From Streptomyces scabiei 87.22 (GTDB taxonomy: Bacteria > Actinomycetota > Actinomycetes > Streptomycetales > Streptomycetaceae), in the NCBI RefSeq assembly GCF_000091305.1, contig NC_013929.1, forward strand, positions 682,001 through 746,000: a stretch of DNA of 64,000 nucleotides. The letters run 5' to 3'. Position 1 is the stretch's first letter. Each line of letters begins with the position of its first letter. Shown here one piece after another: positions 8,026-15,730 of this stretch. The notes under the pieces were generated by a model. The model saw only the letters and a list, made by a program, of their open reading frames with translations, was not told the DNA's origin and searched no databases. Position numbers and translations under genes: made by a program.

Positions 8026-8535
8026 CTACGACCGGTCGGCGGACGCCCCGTCGACGAGGTCCGGGAGCAGTCCCCGCAGGGCCTCGCGCTGGGCCGGTCC
8101 CATGAACTCGCCGAGTGCGCGGGTGACCGTCTCGGCGAGCGAGCCGGACGCCTCCTCCAGCAGGCGTCGCGCCTTGTCGGTGAGGGCGACCTGGATGCCG
8201 CGCCTGTCTCCGCACACCGACTCGCGGGTGACCAGGTCGGCGTGGCCGAGGCAGGCGATCTGGTACGTGAGGCGGGTCTTGGGGCGGCCCAGGAGTTCCG
8301 CGATCCGGGTCATCCGCAGCCCCTCCTCGGGCTGGGCGGCCAGCAGGCAGAGGATGAGGAACTCGTCGTGCGAGACCCCGAGCCGCTCCTTCACCACCGC
8401 GCGCAGCCGCTGCTCCACCGCTCCCGTCGCCGCCAGCAGGAGCATCCAGGCGTGCAGCTCGGCGGGCAGCGGCCCGTCCGCGCCGAGGGAGGGGCATGTG
8501 GGCGGGTGAGCTGGCTGCTCGTCGGGGTCGGCCAT
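8026..8535 (-). CDS. MarR-family transcriptional regulator
   Basis: A 169-residue winged-helix regulator. The DNA-binding core runs from about residue 45 to 125 (RLGVSHDEFLILCLLAA, RMTRIAELLGRPKTRLTYQI recognition helix, then a wing with CGDRRGIQVALTDKA). The ATG at 8535 is used rather than an in-frame start 48 bp upstream, because the extra codons would run through the operator-like repeats. It is transcribed divergently from the YceI gene with 112 bp between them, the usual arrangement for MarR autoregulation plus control of the neighbour. A single cysteine in the wing (ESVCGDRR) could be a redox sensor, which is speculation. Confidence 0.9.
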   Translation of the reverse strand: MADPDEQPAHPPTCPSLGADGPLPAELHAWMLLLAATGAVEQRLRAVVKERLGVSHDEFLILCLLAAQPEEGLRMTRIAELLGRPKTRLTYQIACLGHADLVTRESVCGDRRGIQVALTDKARRLLEEASGSLAETVTRALGEFMGPAQREALRGLLPDLVDGASADRS

Positions 8536-8550
8536 GGGCCAAGTGTAACT

Positions 8551-8593
8551 GTTGTCCAATTTTGGAAAATGAGGGTTGTCCACATTCGGATAA
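8551..8593. promoter_or_regulatory. Paired MarR-type operator candidates
   Basis: Two direct copies of a TTGTCCAnnTTnGGA element lie at 8551-8569 and 8575-8593; 15 of 19 positions match and the spacing is 24 bp. The first contains TCCAA-TT-TTGGA. A related element in opposite orientation, TCCAAATTTGCA, occupies 8622-8611. These AT-rich dyads fill the gap between the divergent MarR and YceI genes. Confidence 0.6.
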
Positions 8594-8647
8594 GCGGCTA
8601 GCTTCGGTCATGCAAATTTGGACGACCTCACCGACTGGAGAAGGACC

Positions 8648-9163
8648 ATGACCGTCGCCGTGGAGACCGGACTGTGGCAGCTCGACACCACCGCCTCGAC
8701 CGTCGCCGTGCAGCACAGGACCATGTGGGGCCTCGTCAACGTGAAGGGCGCCTTCGGCACCGTCCGGGGGCAGGGAGAGGTCCGGCCCGACGGCTCCGCC
8801 GTGGGCGTGGTGGCCTTCGACGCCGCCTCCCTGGACACCAAGAACGCCAAGCGCGACGAGCACCTGCGCTCCGCCGACTTCTTCGACGTGGAGCACCACC
8901 CCGAGATCACCTTCGCGGTCCGCAGCGCCGAACTCCGCGACGGGGACACCGTGCAGGTGGTGGGTCAGCTCACCGTGCGCGGCATCAGCAGGTCGCACTC
9001 GCTGACCGCGCGCCTGACGGACGCGAGCGCCGCGGGTCTCACCCTGGAGACCGCGTTCACCGTGGACCGCGAGCAGTTCGGCATCGGCTGGAACCAACTG
9101 GGCATGATGCGCGGCCCGGCGACCATCTCCGCGACCCTGCGCTTCGCCCGGGCCGGCGCCTGA
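8648..9163 (+). CDS. YceI-family lipocalin-like protein
   Basis: A 171-residue protein covering one YceI domain: WQLDTTASTVAVQHRTMWGLVNVKG at the start, the DEHLRSADFFDVEHHPEITF block in the middle and the C-terminal strands that close the barrel. YceI proteins bind polyisoprenoid or other lipophilic ligands and are often stress induced. There is no signal peptide, so this version is cytoplasmic. The ATG at 8648 has a strong GGAGAAGG site. It is divergent from a MarR regulator with shared operators, so it is probably the regulator's target. Confidence 0.92.
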   Translation: MTVAVETGLWQLDTTASTVAVQHRTMWGLVNVKGAFGTVRGQGEVRPDGSAVGVVAFDAASLDTKNAKRDEHLRSADFFDVEHHPEITFAVRSAELRDGDTVQVVGQLTVRGISRSHSLTARLTDASAAGLTLETAFTVDREQFGIGWNQLGMMRGPATISATLRFARAGA

Positions 9164-9205
9164 CCGTCGCCCCTCCCCCGGCCCGCCTCATGTCATGATC
9201 GGTTC

Positions 9206-9802
9206 ATGTCCGCGTACTCCTGGCCGTACGAGAACGGCCGGCCCACGACGGCCGGCGGCGCCGCGGCCTGGACCGCGACGGTCCGTGCCCTGCCGGTCGG
9301 CACACCGGTCGCCGGTGAGGTCATCGGCAGACAGCCCTTCGGCGCCTTCCTCGCCGTCGACGGCCACCCCGAGGCGGTGGGCCTGGCACGCATCGACCGG
9401 ATGCCCCGGTGCCGTGAACTGCCGCTCGTGGGAGAGCGGGTCACCGGCAAGGTGGTCTGGCACGCCGATCACCAGCACCAGGTCGGCATCGAACTGAGCG
9501 AATGGGCCGAGCACGAGGACCTTCTTCCCGGATTCGCCGAGCGCGTCGGCCAGGTCGTCGCGGGCACGGTCACGAAGCGCACACCGCTCGGGTACTTCGT
9601 CGGTGTCGCCGACTGCGTGGAGGGGCTCGTACCCGTCACCGGGACGGCCGAAGACCCGGCGGGCACCGTCCGCGTGGGCCAGGAGGTGACGGTACGGATC
9701 GTCGCGGTCGAGATCGAGGCGCGTCGCGTGCTGCTGTCGGCCGAGGGGGTTGCCCCCGGGAGCCTCGCGGGCCGTAGCGGGGGCGATCCGTGGGCGGGCT
9801 GA
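9206..9802 (+). CDS. Protein with two S1-like RNA-binding domains
   Basis: A 198-residue protein made of two S1/OB-fold repeats. The first (about residues 30-95) has GTPVAGEVIGRQPFGAFLAV; the second (about 110-180) has GQVVAGTVTKRTPLGYFVGV and ends in VRIVAVEIEARRVLLSAEG. Such proteins bind single-stranded RNA or associate with ribosomes. The N-terminal 25 residues are not part of the folds. It stands alone, followed by a weak hairpin and a convergent gene. Confidence 0.8.
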   Translation: MSAYSWPYENGRPTTAGGAAAWTATVRALPVGTPVAGEVIGRQPFGAFLAVDGHPEAVGLARIDRMPRCRELPLVGERVTGKVVWHADHQHQVGIELSEWAEHEDLLPGFAERVGQVVAGTVTKRTPLGYFVGVADCVEGLVPVTGTAEDPAGTVRVGQEVTVRIVAVEIEARRVLLSAEGVAPGSLAGRSGGDPWAG

Positions 9803-9814
9803 ACGCGGGGTGAG

Positions 9815-9835
9815 GGCCAGGGGCATCCCGTGGCC
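9815..9835 (+). terminator. Imperfect hairpin after the S1-domain gene
   Basis: GGCCA...TGGCC (9815-9819/9831-9835) with inner GGG/CCC and one G-G mismatch, 12 bp after the stop. It lies in an 83-bp convergent gap. Stability is modest. Confidence 0.3.
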
Positions 9836-9885
9836 GCCGCCTCGCATCCCGGGAGGCTGTCACCACCGGCGTGTGCGGCCCGTCG

Positions 9886-10311
9886 TCAGCCGTTCGCCGC
9901 GGCCGTCACCGTGGCCGGGTCCACCCCGGTCAGCTCGACGATGCGGTGCGGCGGCACGCCGGCGGCCAGCGCGCGTGCGATCAGCCCGTCCCGGCCGTCC
10001 GCGTTGTCGCGGTAGGCGAGCAGTTCCTCCTCGACCCGGGCGAGCGGTTCGGGTGTCAACCGATGGCGTACCCGGCTCAGTTCCTCGTCGCTCAGCGGTA
10101 CGGGCAGGCGCTCCGCGCCCTCGGGAATGGCGGCGGTCTCCTCCGGGGGCAACAGGCGCAGGTGCGGGGAGTTCGGCGCGCTGCCCTGGGCGTCCAGCCA
10201 GGCACGTACCGCCGGAGTCTCCATGCACGTGAGACCCTCGACGGCGGCCGGGGCCACGCCGAGCGGCGCGGACACGTCGTCGAGCAGGAACAGGTAGGCG
10301 TCGTCGGTCAT
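9886..10311 (-). CDS. Small soluble protein of unknown function (DUF6003-like)
   Basis: A 141-residue protein starting MTDDAYLFLLDDVSAPLGV. The middle is acidic and proline-containing (LRLLPPEETAAIPEGAERLP) and the C-terminus contains GLIARALAAGVPPHRIVELT, which has the spacing of a helix-turn-helix. From memory this matches a Streptomyces family numbered DUF6003; the number is not certain. No signal peptide or membrane helix. It lies 59 bp downstream of the phospholipase D-like gene on the same strand and may be cotranscribed with it. Confidence 0.72.
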   Translation of the reverse strand: MTDDAYLFLLDDVSAPLGVAPAAVEGLTCMETPAVRAWLDAQGSAPNSPHLRLLPPEETAAIPEGAERLPVPLSDEELSRVRHRLTPEPLARVEEELLAYRDNADGRDGLIARALAAGVPPHRIVELTGVDPATVTAAANG

Positions 10312-10370
10312 CCTCAACTCTTTCTCCACGGGGCCGGATCGACATCCCTCTACCCCGGCGCGGGGCGGTG

Positions 10371-11612
10371 TCACAGGAAACGTCGGATGGGTTGCACCGC
10401 CATCTCCCTGGCTCTCTGCACGACCGACCGTCTCCTCCAGCGACCGGCCCGGACCGGCTCGCTCACCTCGACGTCCGCGTCGAAGTGGTCGTCGAGCGTG
10501 GAGGTGAACGCGTCGTCGAGGACGGCGAGCATGATCTCCTCGTCGTGGTCCAGGGAGCGGCGGTTGAAGTTGGTCGAGCCGATCAGCGCGGCGACGCCGT
10601 CGACGGTGATGACCTTGGCGTGCATCATCGTCGGCTGGTACTGGTAGATCTTCACGCCACAGGCGATGAGTTCCTCGTAGTGGTGCTGGCCGGCCAGCTG
10701 GCAGACCCGCTTGTCGGTGTGCGGTCCCGGCAGCAGGATCTCCACCCGGACCCCGCGCCGGGCGGCCGCGCACAGCAGCTCGACGAAGTACACGTCGGGC
10801 GAGAAGTAGGCGGTGGCCAGGCGGAAGCGCTCCTCGGCGGACTCCAGCATGACGCGGATCAGGGTCTGCATGTCCTGCCAGCCGATGCTGGCCGAGCCGC
10901 GCACCACCTGGACGATCGCGTCGCCCTGCGGGCGGTGTTCGATGAACCGGTCCCGTTCGTCGAAGAGTTCGTCGTGGCACTCGGCCCAGTTCTGCGCGAA
11001 CGCGGCGGCCACACCGTCCACCGCGGGTCCTCGGACCTCGACGTGCGTGTCCCGCCACTCGGTCTCGTCGCGTGCGTCGCCGCACCATTCCTGGGCGATG
11101 CCCACCCCGCCGGTGAACGCGATCTCCTCGTCGACGACGAGGACCTTGCGGTGGCAGCGGTGGTTCTGCTTGAGCGGGGAGAGGTACAGCGGCTTGCGGA
11201 ACCAGGCCACCTGGACACCGGCACGCTCCATCGTCTCCAGTTGCTCGGTCTCGATCAGCCGGCTGCCGAAGCCGTCGAGCAGCAGCCGCACCCGGACGCC
11301 CGCGCGGGCGCGTTCGGCGAGGGCCTCGGCGAACTCCCGGGCGATGTCCCCGCGCCAGTACACGAACGTCATCATGTCCACCGTGTGTGCGGCGCGGCGG
11401 ATGGCGGTCAGCATCGCGGCGAAGATCTCGTCTCCGTTGCGCAACGCGGTGAGCGTGTTGCCCTCGGTCGCGGCGACCCCGATCAGGCGCTCCAGGCGTC
11501 GGCGTATCCGTGTGACCCGGTACTCGACGGACGGTGTGTCCGGCACGGACGGTGCACCCGGCCGGCCGGGGACATGTGACGTCAGCTCGGACGGTTCATG
11601 CGTACTGGTCAT
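10371..11612 (-). CDS. Phospholipase D-like / cardiolipin synthase-type protein
   Basis: A 413-residue enzyme with two HKD phosphodiesterase motifs, HRKVLVVD with downstream FTGG, and HAKVITVD followed by LIGSTNFN. This is the bacterial cardiolipin-synthase/PLD superfamily, which transfers phosphatidyl groups between phospholipids or hydrolyses them. Unlike classical ClsA it lacks two N-terminal membrane helices, so it resembles ClsB-type or soluble PLD proteins. The ATG at 11612 has AAGGGA six bases upstream. No partner gene identifies the substrate. Confidence 0.88.
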   Translation of the reverse strand: MTSTHEPSELTSHVPGRPGAPSVPDTPSVEYRVTRIRRRLERLIGVAATEGNTLTALRNGDEIFAAMLTAIRRAAHTVDMMTFVYWRGDIAREFAEALAERARAGVRVRLLLDGFGSRLIETEQLETMERAGVQVAWFRKPLYLSPLKQNHRCHRKVLVVDEEIAFTGGVGIAQEWCGDARDETEWRDTHVEVRGPAVDGVAAAFAQNWAECHDELFDERDRFIEHRPQGDAIVQVVRGSASIGWQDMQTLIRVMLESAEERFRLATAYFSPDVYFVELLCAAARRGVRVEILLPGPHTDKRVCQLAGQHHYEELIACGVKIYQYQPTMMHAKVITVDGVAALIGSTNFNRRSLDHDEEIMLAVLDDAFTSTLDDHFDADVEVSEPVRAGRWRRRSVVQRAREMAVQPIRRFL

Positions 11613-11687
11613 GACATCCCTTGACCCGAAAGAAGCGACGGAAACATGGACGGAGGGCGGCAGGTGGCAGGCCCTCGGCGGTGGTCG

Positions 11688-11732
11688 CACGCGCGGGGCC
11701 CGGCCGTCGGATACGGCCGGGCCCCGCGCGTG
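11688..11732 (-). terminator. Strong 20-bp hairpin terminator
   Basis: Two perfectly complementary 20-base arms (11688-11707 and 11713-11732) surround the loop CGGAT, about 19 bp past the stop of the small membrane-protein gene at 11751 and upstream of the phospholipase D gene. There is no T-run, which is normal for Streptomyces. Confidence 0.8.
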
Positions 11733-11750
11733 GATGCGGTGCGTCTCAGG

Positions 11751-11921
11751 TCACCATCGATACCAACGGCCGCGGCCACCGCCCGCGTTGGTGGAGCGCA
11801 TCACGAAGCCCAGCAGCCACAGCACCAGTACGGCGAGGGCGACCCACCACAGAATCTTCAGGGCGAAGCCCGCACCGAAAAGGATCACCGCGAGAAGCAG
11901 AACAAGAAGCAGGGGAACCAT
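11751..11921 (-). CDS. Small hydrophobic protein, two membrane helices
   Basis: A 56-residue protein, almost entirely membrane: MVPLLLVLLLAVILFGAGFA, then a WW pair and WVALAVLVLWLLGFVM, ending in a Gly/Arg tail GRWYRW. Streptomycetes encode many near-identical proteins annotated only as hydrophobic proteins. The ATG at 11921 is preferred over 11927 because the AGGAGG tract is then nine, not three, bases away. It is divergent from the CsbD gene, so both may answer to the same stress promoters. Confidence 0.78.
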   Translation of the reverse strand: MVPLLLVLLLAVILFGAGFALKILWWVALAVLVLWLLGFVMRSTNAGGGRGRWYRW

Positions 11922-12060
11922 AGTCATCAACCTCCTGCGCTCCGTCTGCCCTGCCGATGCTCCTCCACTCCTCACAATTTCCTTGTTTGTGAAGGCATGG
12001 TCGGGGCACCTGCAGCACTACCGCGACAGCGGCACAGGACGCTACGAGGAGGCATGTTCC

Positions 12061-12234
12061 ATGAGTGCCGGCGAAAAGGCCAAGGCGAAGACCGAGCAGG
12101 CCGAGGGCAAGGCGAAGGAGGCCCTGGGACGCGCCCTCGGCAACGACCGGATGGCCGCCGAGGGACAGGCGCAGCAGAGCAAGGGTGACGCGCGCGAGGC
12201 CAAGGAGAAGACCAAGGACGCGTTCAAGCACTGA
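12061..12234 (+). CDS. CsbD-family stress protein
   Basis: A 57-residue, highly charged, Lys/Glu/Ala-rich helical protein (AEGKAKEALGRALGNDRMAA then QSKGDAREAKEKTKDAFKH), a full-length CsbD domain. CsbD is a general-stress (sigma-B) protein in Bacillus whose molecular role is unknown. The ATG at 12061 follows a GAGGA tract. A strong terminator follows directly. The adjacent genes encode sigma-B-type regulatory proteins, which agrees with a general-stress role. Confidence 0.9.
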   Translation: MSAGEKAKAKTEQAEGKAKEALGRALGNDRMAAEGQAQQSKGDAREAKEKTKDAFKH

Positions 12235-12249
12235 CGTCTCACGCACCGT

Positions 12250-12286
12250 CGAGGGCCACCCCGCAGGACTTGCGGGGTGGCCCTCG
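12250..12286. terminator. Strong hairpin terminator after csbD-like gene
   Basis: A perfect 16-bp stem (12250-12265 with 12271-12286) around the loop GGACT starts 15 bp after the CsbD stop. The opposite strand's STAS gene ends at 12311, so the hairpin can serve both directions. Confidence 0.85.
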
Positions 12287-12310
12287 CCCGTGTGCGGAAC
12301 ACCGCAGGAG

Positions 12311-12649
12311 TCAGGGCCGGGTGGCCGAAGGGACGTCGGGATGGATCGGAAAGATCTGGTCGAGGCCGACGATGCGCAGCACGCGCAGGGTGTGCGGAGG
12401 GACGGCCGCGAGGGCGATGTCCGCCCCGGCGGCGAGGGCGTGGCTGCGGGCGGCGAGCAGCGCGGTGATGCCGCTGGAGTCGCAGAACTCCATGGCGTCC
12501 AGGTCCAGGACGAGCCGCCGTCCCGGCTGGAGGGTGAGCGTGCTCAGCAGCACGCGCAGCTCGGGTGCGCTGGTGTGGTCGAGTTCACCGCCGATCTCCA
12601 GGACGGGACCGGTGGCTGCGTGGCGTGTGGTGATCTTCAGCGGGCTCAT
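12311..12649 (-). CDS. STAS-domain anti-sigma factor antagonist (RsbV-like)
   Basis: A 112-residue single STAS domain. The phosphorylation loop reads EFCDSSGITALLAA, so Ser58 or Ser59 is the expected target of an RsbW-type kinase. When dephosphorylated such proteins sequester the anti-sigma factor. The start ATG overlaps the stop of the PP2C phosphatase gene (ATGA), so phosphatase and substrate are translationally coupled, and the RsbQ-like gene lies one gene further upstream. The natural reading is that this protein is the substrate of the coupled phosphatase. Confidence 0.9.
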   Translation of the reverse strand: MSPLKITTRHAATGPVLEIGGELDHTSAPELRVLLSTLTLQPGRRLVLDLDAMEFCDSSGITALLAARSHALAAGADIALAAVPPHTLRVLRIVGLDQIFPIHPDVPSATRP

Positions 12650-14055
12650 CGTGGGTCGGTCGTCTGTGGGGCGGTCGTCTGTGGGTCTGACGTCAGTGGG
12701 TCGGTCGTCTGCGGGTTTGTCGTCCGCGGGGCTGTCGTCAGTCGGTCGAGGGCGAGAACGCCGAGGGCGAGCAGGGCGGTGTCGTCGTCGAGGCCGTCAC
12801 CGAGGCCGTGCAGGAGGTCCGTCAGGGCCTGGACGACGTCCGCCGGGGGCAGGCCGGCCCGGTCGGCGGCGAACGCCAGGAGCCCTTCGTCCCCGAACAG
12901 GGCCGTGCGGTCCGCACCGGTGCGGGCCTCGGTGATGCCGTCGGTGTAGAGCAGCAGGGTGTCGCCGGGAGCGAGGACGGTGGTGGCGCCGACGAAGGGC
13001 GCGAAGGGCACGACACCGACGAGGAGCCCGCCCGGGGTGGACAGGAAGTCGGCCGTGCCGTCCGCGCGCAGGACGAGGGCCGGGGGGTGGCCGCCCGAGG
13101 CGAGCCGGACGGTGACCTTGCCCGCCGTGGGGTCCGGTTCGAGGACGCCGAAGACGGCCGTGCAGTAGCGGGGGTCCCCGCCCTGGGCGTACCGCTCGTG
13201 GAGCACCCGGTTGAGGGTCGTCAGGGCGGAGACGGGATCGGGGTCGTGCAGGGCCGCCGCGCGCAGGGTGTAGCGGGTGAGCGAGGTGAGCGCGGCGGCC
13301 TGGGGGCCCTTGCCGCACACGTCGCCGAGGAAGAAGGCGAAGCGTTCGCCGTCGACGGGGAAGACGTCGTAGAAATCGCCGCCCAGCCGGTCGGGCGAGG
13401 CGGTGTGGTAATGGGCGGCCGTCTCCATCCCGGGCAGGGACGGCAGGGTGGTGGGCAGCAGGGACTGCTGCAGGACGGCGAGGGCGTCCTGGAGGCGGGC
13501 GCGGTCGGCCTCGGCCTGTGCGCGCGCCTCTTCGGCCTGGGCTCGCGCTTGCTCGGCCTGTGCGCGCGCTTCCTCGGCGGCCTTGCGGCCGCGCAGCAAC
13601 TCCTCCTCGTAGGCGCGCCGGTCCCGGGCATCGAAGACGGTGGTGCGGATCAGTACGGGCTGGCCGCTGTCGCTCCGCTTGACCGTGGAGGAGACCAGGA
13701 CGGGCATGCGTCCGCCGCCGTCCCGCCTGATCTCCAGGGCTATGCCGCCGATCTCGCCCTGCAGACGCAGCAACGGCGCGAAGTGCGTCTCGTGGTACAG
13801 CTTGCCGCCCATGGTCAGCAGGTCGGTGAACCGCATCCGGCCCACCACGGCCTCGCGCTCCAGGCCGAGCCATCCCAGCAGGGTGGCGTTGATCTTCGCG
13901 ATGGTGCCGTCCATGAGCGTGGACAGATAACCGCACGGCGCGCTCTCGTACAGGTCCTCGGCGCTGTCCTCCAGCAGTGCGGCGAACGCCCCGTTCGCCG
14001 TCTCCTCGTCGTCCCTGCCCCGCGGGTCCGGCTGCTGTCCGATGCGGCACATCAC
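12646..14055 (-). CDS. PAS-PP2C serine phosphatase (RsbP-like)
   Basis: A 469-residue regulator. A PAS-type sensor occupies about residues 32-150, a long Ala/Glu/Arg coiled coil 150-197, and a SpoIIE-type PP2C phosphatase 207-435 with metal ligands in GGDFYD (D227), GDVCGKG (D245), TDGITE (D372) and LDDDTA. This is the domain order of Bacillus RsbP, which dephosphorylates RsbV under energy stress. The start, GTG 14055 or ATG 14052, overlaps the stop of the RsbQ-like gene. The C-terminal 30 residues are a Thr/Pro repeat tail outside the fold. Confidence 0.9.
   Translation of the reverse strand: MMCRIGQQPDPRGRDDEETANGAFAALLEDSAEDLYESAPCGYLSTLMDGTIAKINATLLGWLGLEREAVVGRMRFTDLLTMGGKLYHETHFAPLLRLQGEIGGIALEIRRDGGGRMPVLVSSTVKRSDSGQPVLIRTTVFDARDRRAYEEELLRGRKAAEEARAQAEQARAQAEEARAQAEADRARLQDALAVLQQSLLPTTLPSLPGMETAAHYHTASPDRLGGDFYDVFPVDGERFAFFLGDVCGKGPQAAALTSLTRYTLRAAALHDPDPVSALTTLNRVLHERYAQGGDPRYCTAVFGVLEPDPTAGKVTVRLASGGHPPALVLRADGTADFLSTPGGLLVGVVPFAPFVGATTVLAPGDTLLLYTDGITEARTGADRTALFGDEGLLAFAADRAGLPPADVVQALTDLLHGLGDGLDDDTALLALGVLALDRLTTAPRTTNPQTTDPLTSDPQTTAPQTTDPR
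12650..12735. repeat. Degenerate ~15-bp repeats encoding a Thr/Pro tail
   Basis: About six imperfect copies of a GTGGGTCGGTCGTCT-like unit sit at the 3' end of the PP2C gene and encode TTxPxTT-type repeats (TTAPRTTNPQTTDPLTSDPQ and on to the stop). The unit is a multiple of three, so copy number changes would keep the frame and the overlap with the STAS start. Confidence 0.65.
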
Positions 14056-14855
14056 CGCAGGCCGGCCAGGAAGCCGGTGATCGCCTCGTTGGTGGCCTCC
14101 GGCGCGGACAGGTGCGGGCAGTGTCCGGTCGCGTCCAGCGTGACCAGGGTCGAGCCGGGGATCACCTGGTGGAGGTAGGCGCCGACCTCGCGCGGGGCGA
14201 TGACGTCCTGGGTGCAGTCCAGCACCAGCGTCGGCACCCGCACGGTCTTCACGTCGTCCCGTGAATCGGACAGGAAGGTCGCCCGCGCGAAGACCCGCGC
14301 CATGTCCGGGTCGGTGGCGCAGAAGCTGTTCGTCAGCTCCTCACCCAGCTCGGGCCGTTCCGCGTTGCCCATGATCATGGGAGCCATCGCGGCCGACCAC
14401 CCCAGGTAGTTCGACTCCAGCGACGCCAGGAGTTCGTCGATGTCCGCGGCGCTGAATCCGCCCCGGTAACCGTCGTCGTCGATGTACCGCGGCGACGGGG
14501 CGACCATCACCAGCGCCCCGATGGCCTCCGGGGCCATGCCGACGGCCAGTGCCCCGATCATCGCGCTGACGGAATGCCCCACGAACACCGCGTCGCGGAT
14601 GTCGAACGCCTCGCACACCTCCACCACGTCCCGGGCGTAGCCGTCCAGGGAGGCGTACCGGCTCTCCGAGAACGCGGAGGGATCCGCACGGCCCGAACCC
14701 ACGTAGTCGAACAGCACCACCCGGTACCGCTCCACCAGAGCCGGGACCGTCAGCCGCCACATGTTCTGATCACAGCCGAACCCGTGAGCCAGCACCACCG
14801 TGCGCCCCTGCGGGTTGCCGATGACGTTGACGTTGTTCCTGCGGCCGATGTCCAT
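14052..14855 (-). CDS. RsbQ-like alpha/beta hydrolase
   Basis: A 267-residue alpha/beta hydrolase close to Bacillus RsbQ (269 residues). Diagnostic stretches are AHGFGCDQNMW, VVLFDYVGSGRAD, the nucleophile elbow FVGHSVSAMIG (Ser96), VLDCTQDVIAP (Asp217) and TGHCPHLS (His245), matching the RsbQ triad order. RsbQ binds and probably turns over a small hydrophobic molecule needed to activate RsbP. It overlaps the RsbP-like gene by 3-4 bases. The ATG at 14855 was chosen because similarity to RsbQ begins there; its ribosome-binding site is poor, and in-frame upstream codons show no family similarity. Confidence 0.9.
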   Translation of the reverse strand: MDIGRRNNVNVIGNPQGRTVVLAHGFGCDQNMWRLTVPALVERYRVVLFDYVGSGRADPSAFSESRYASLDGYARDVVEVCEAFDIRDAVFVGHSVSAMIGALAVGMAPEAIGALVMVAPSPRYIDDDGYRGGFSAADIDELLASLESNYLGWSAAMAPMIMGNAERPELGEELTNSFCATDPDMARVFARATFLSDSRDDVKTVRVPTLVLDCTQDVIAPREVGAYLHQVIPGSTLVTLDATGHCPHLSAPEATNEAITGFLAGLR

Positions 14856-15042
14856 CGGGACAGTCTCGCAGGTCCCGGGGGGTGCTCCGGGAAAGGGAAC
14901 GACCTGTGGGCGGTGCATGAAGGACCCGTGCAGGGAGCCCCACGAGAAGTACCTCATGAACGGGACGCCAGCGGGTAGGCGAATGACGCGATACCGGCAA
15001 CTCGTGATGAAAAGACAAGGAACGACCCACGGGAAGAGTTCT

Positions 15043-15480
15043 ATGGTCACCCCGCTTGAAGATCGGGCATCGGAGGAAGAGGAACCCGCGACGCCCCTGC
15101 GCTACAGCGCCGCCTGGGACACGGCGGACGCGTCGATCGCCGGCGCCCGCTCGGCCGTCCGCGCGCTGCTGGCGCGGGCCGGACACGATCCCTGCCACCG
15201 GCCGAGTCAGGACGCTCAGCTCGTCGTCAGTGAGCTGGTCACCAACGCACTGCGACACGCGCCCGGTCCGGGCGCCCTGGCACTGGAGGTGACGCCCGAC
15301 GCGGGCCTTCTGCGCATCGCCGTACGGGACAGTTCCCCTCGCCCGCCCGAACCGAGGGCACATGACGCGCGCCGGGTCGGTGGCCACGGGCTGTACCTGG
15401 TCGCCCGGCTCTGCGACCACCTGCAGACCGTCGCCCTGCAATCCGGCAAGCAGATCGTCGCCCATCTGCAACTGCGCTAG
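15043..15480 (+). CDS. RsbW-like HATPase_c ATP-binding protein
   Basis: A 145-residue GHKL-type ATP-binding protein. The N box is SELVTNALRHA, the G1 box VRDSSPRPP and the G2 box GGHGLYLV. Streptomycetes use such proteins as anti-sigma factors/serine kinases that phosphorylate STAS proteins. The ATG at 15043 follows GGGAAGAG; upstream in-frame starts would add about 15 residues. It is divergent from the RsbQ-P-V-like operon, so it is an obvious candidate for the switch kinase, though no sigma factor gene is in this cluster. Confidence 0.85.
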   Translation: MVTPLEDRASEEEEPATPLRYSAAWDTADASIAGARSAVRALLARAGHDPCHRPSQDAQLVVSELVTNALRHAPGPGALALEVTPDAGLLRIAVRDSSPRPPEPRAHDARRVGGHGLYLVARLCDHLQTVALQSGKQIVAHLQLR

Positions 15481-15640
15481 AACCCGTCCGACCCTCGGTC
15501 CGGCCGTCGTCCACCCCTGTCGTGGACGGCGGCCGGCTGCGCATCCGGAGGACCGCCCGAGGAGCCGAGCGGACAACTCACGGCAAAGGCCCGGGCCTTC
15601 ACGCCGTCACGGGTGCGGCGCATGGCTCCGGGCGATGGAC

Positions 15641-15728
15641 GGTGGGGCGGCAGGACGGTGGGGCGGCAGGACGGCAGGACGGCAGGACGGCAGGACGGCA
15701 GGACGGCAGGACGGCAGGACGGCAGGAC
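15641..15728. repeat. Tandem array of an 8-bp unit
   Basis: Eight perfect head-to-tail copies of GGCAGGAC (15665-15728), preceded by GGTGGGGC (15657-15664), one more GGCAGGAC (15649-15656) and GGTGGGGC (15641-15648): eleven 8-bp steps in all. The array ends two bases before the stop of the minus-strand PP2C gene and fills part of the 250-bp gap between convergent genes. No gene was found in the gap. Confidence 0.95.
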
Positions 15729-15730
15729 GG

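Noticed and set aside
11988..12011. Sigma-B-type promoter (GTTT-N14-GGGGCA) before the CsbD-like gene
   Set aside because: The spacing fits but the -10 lacks the TAY of the GGGTAY consensus, so it was not annotated despite the suggestive gene.
15641..15728. CRISPR array or rho-type element
   Set aside because: Units are 8 bp with no spacers and no cas genes; it is a simple tandem repeat.
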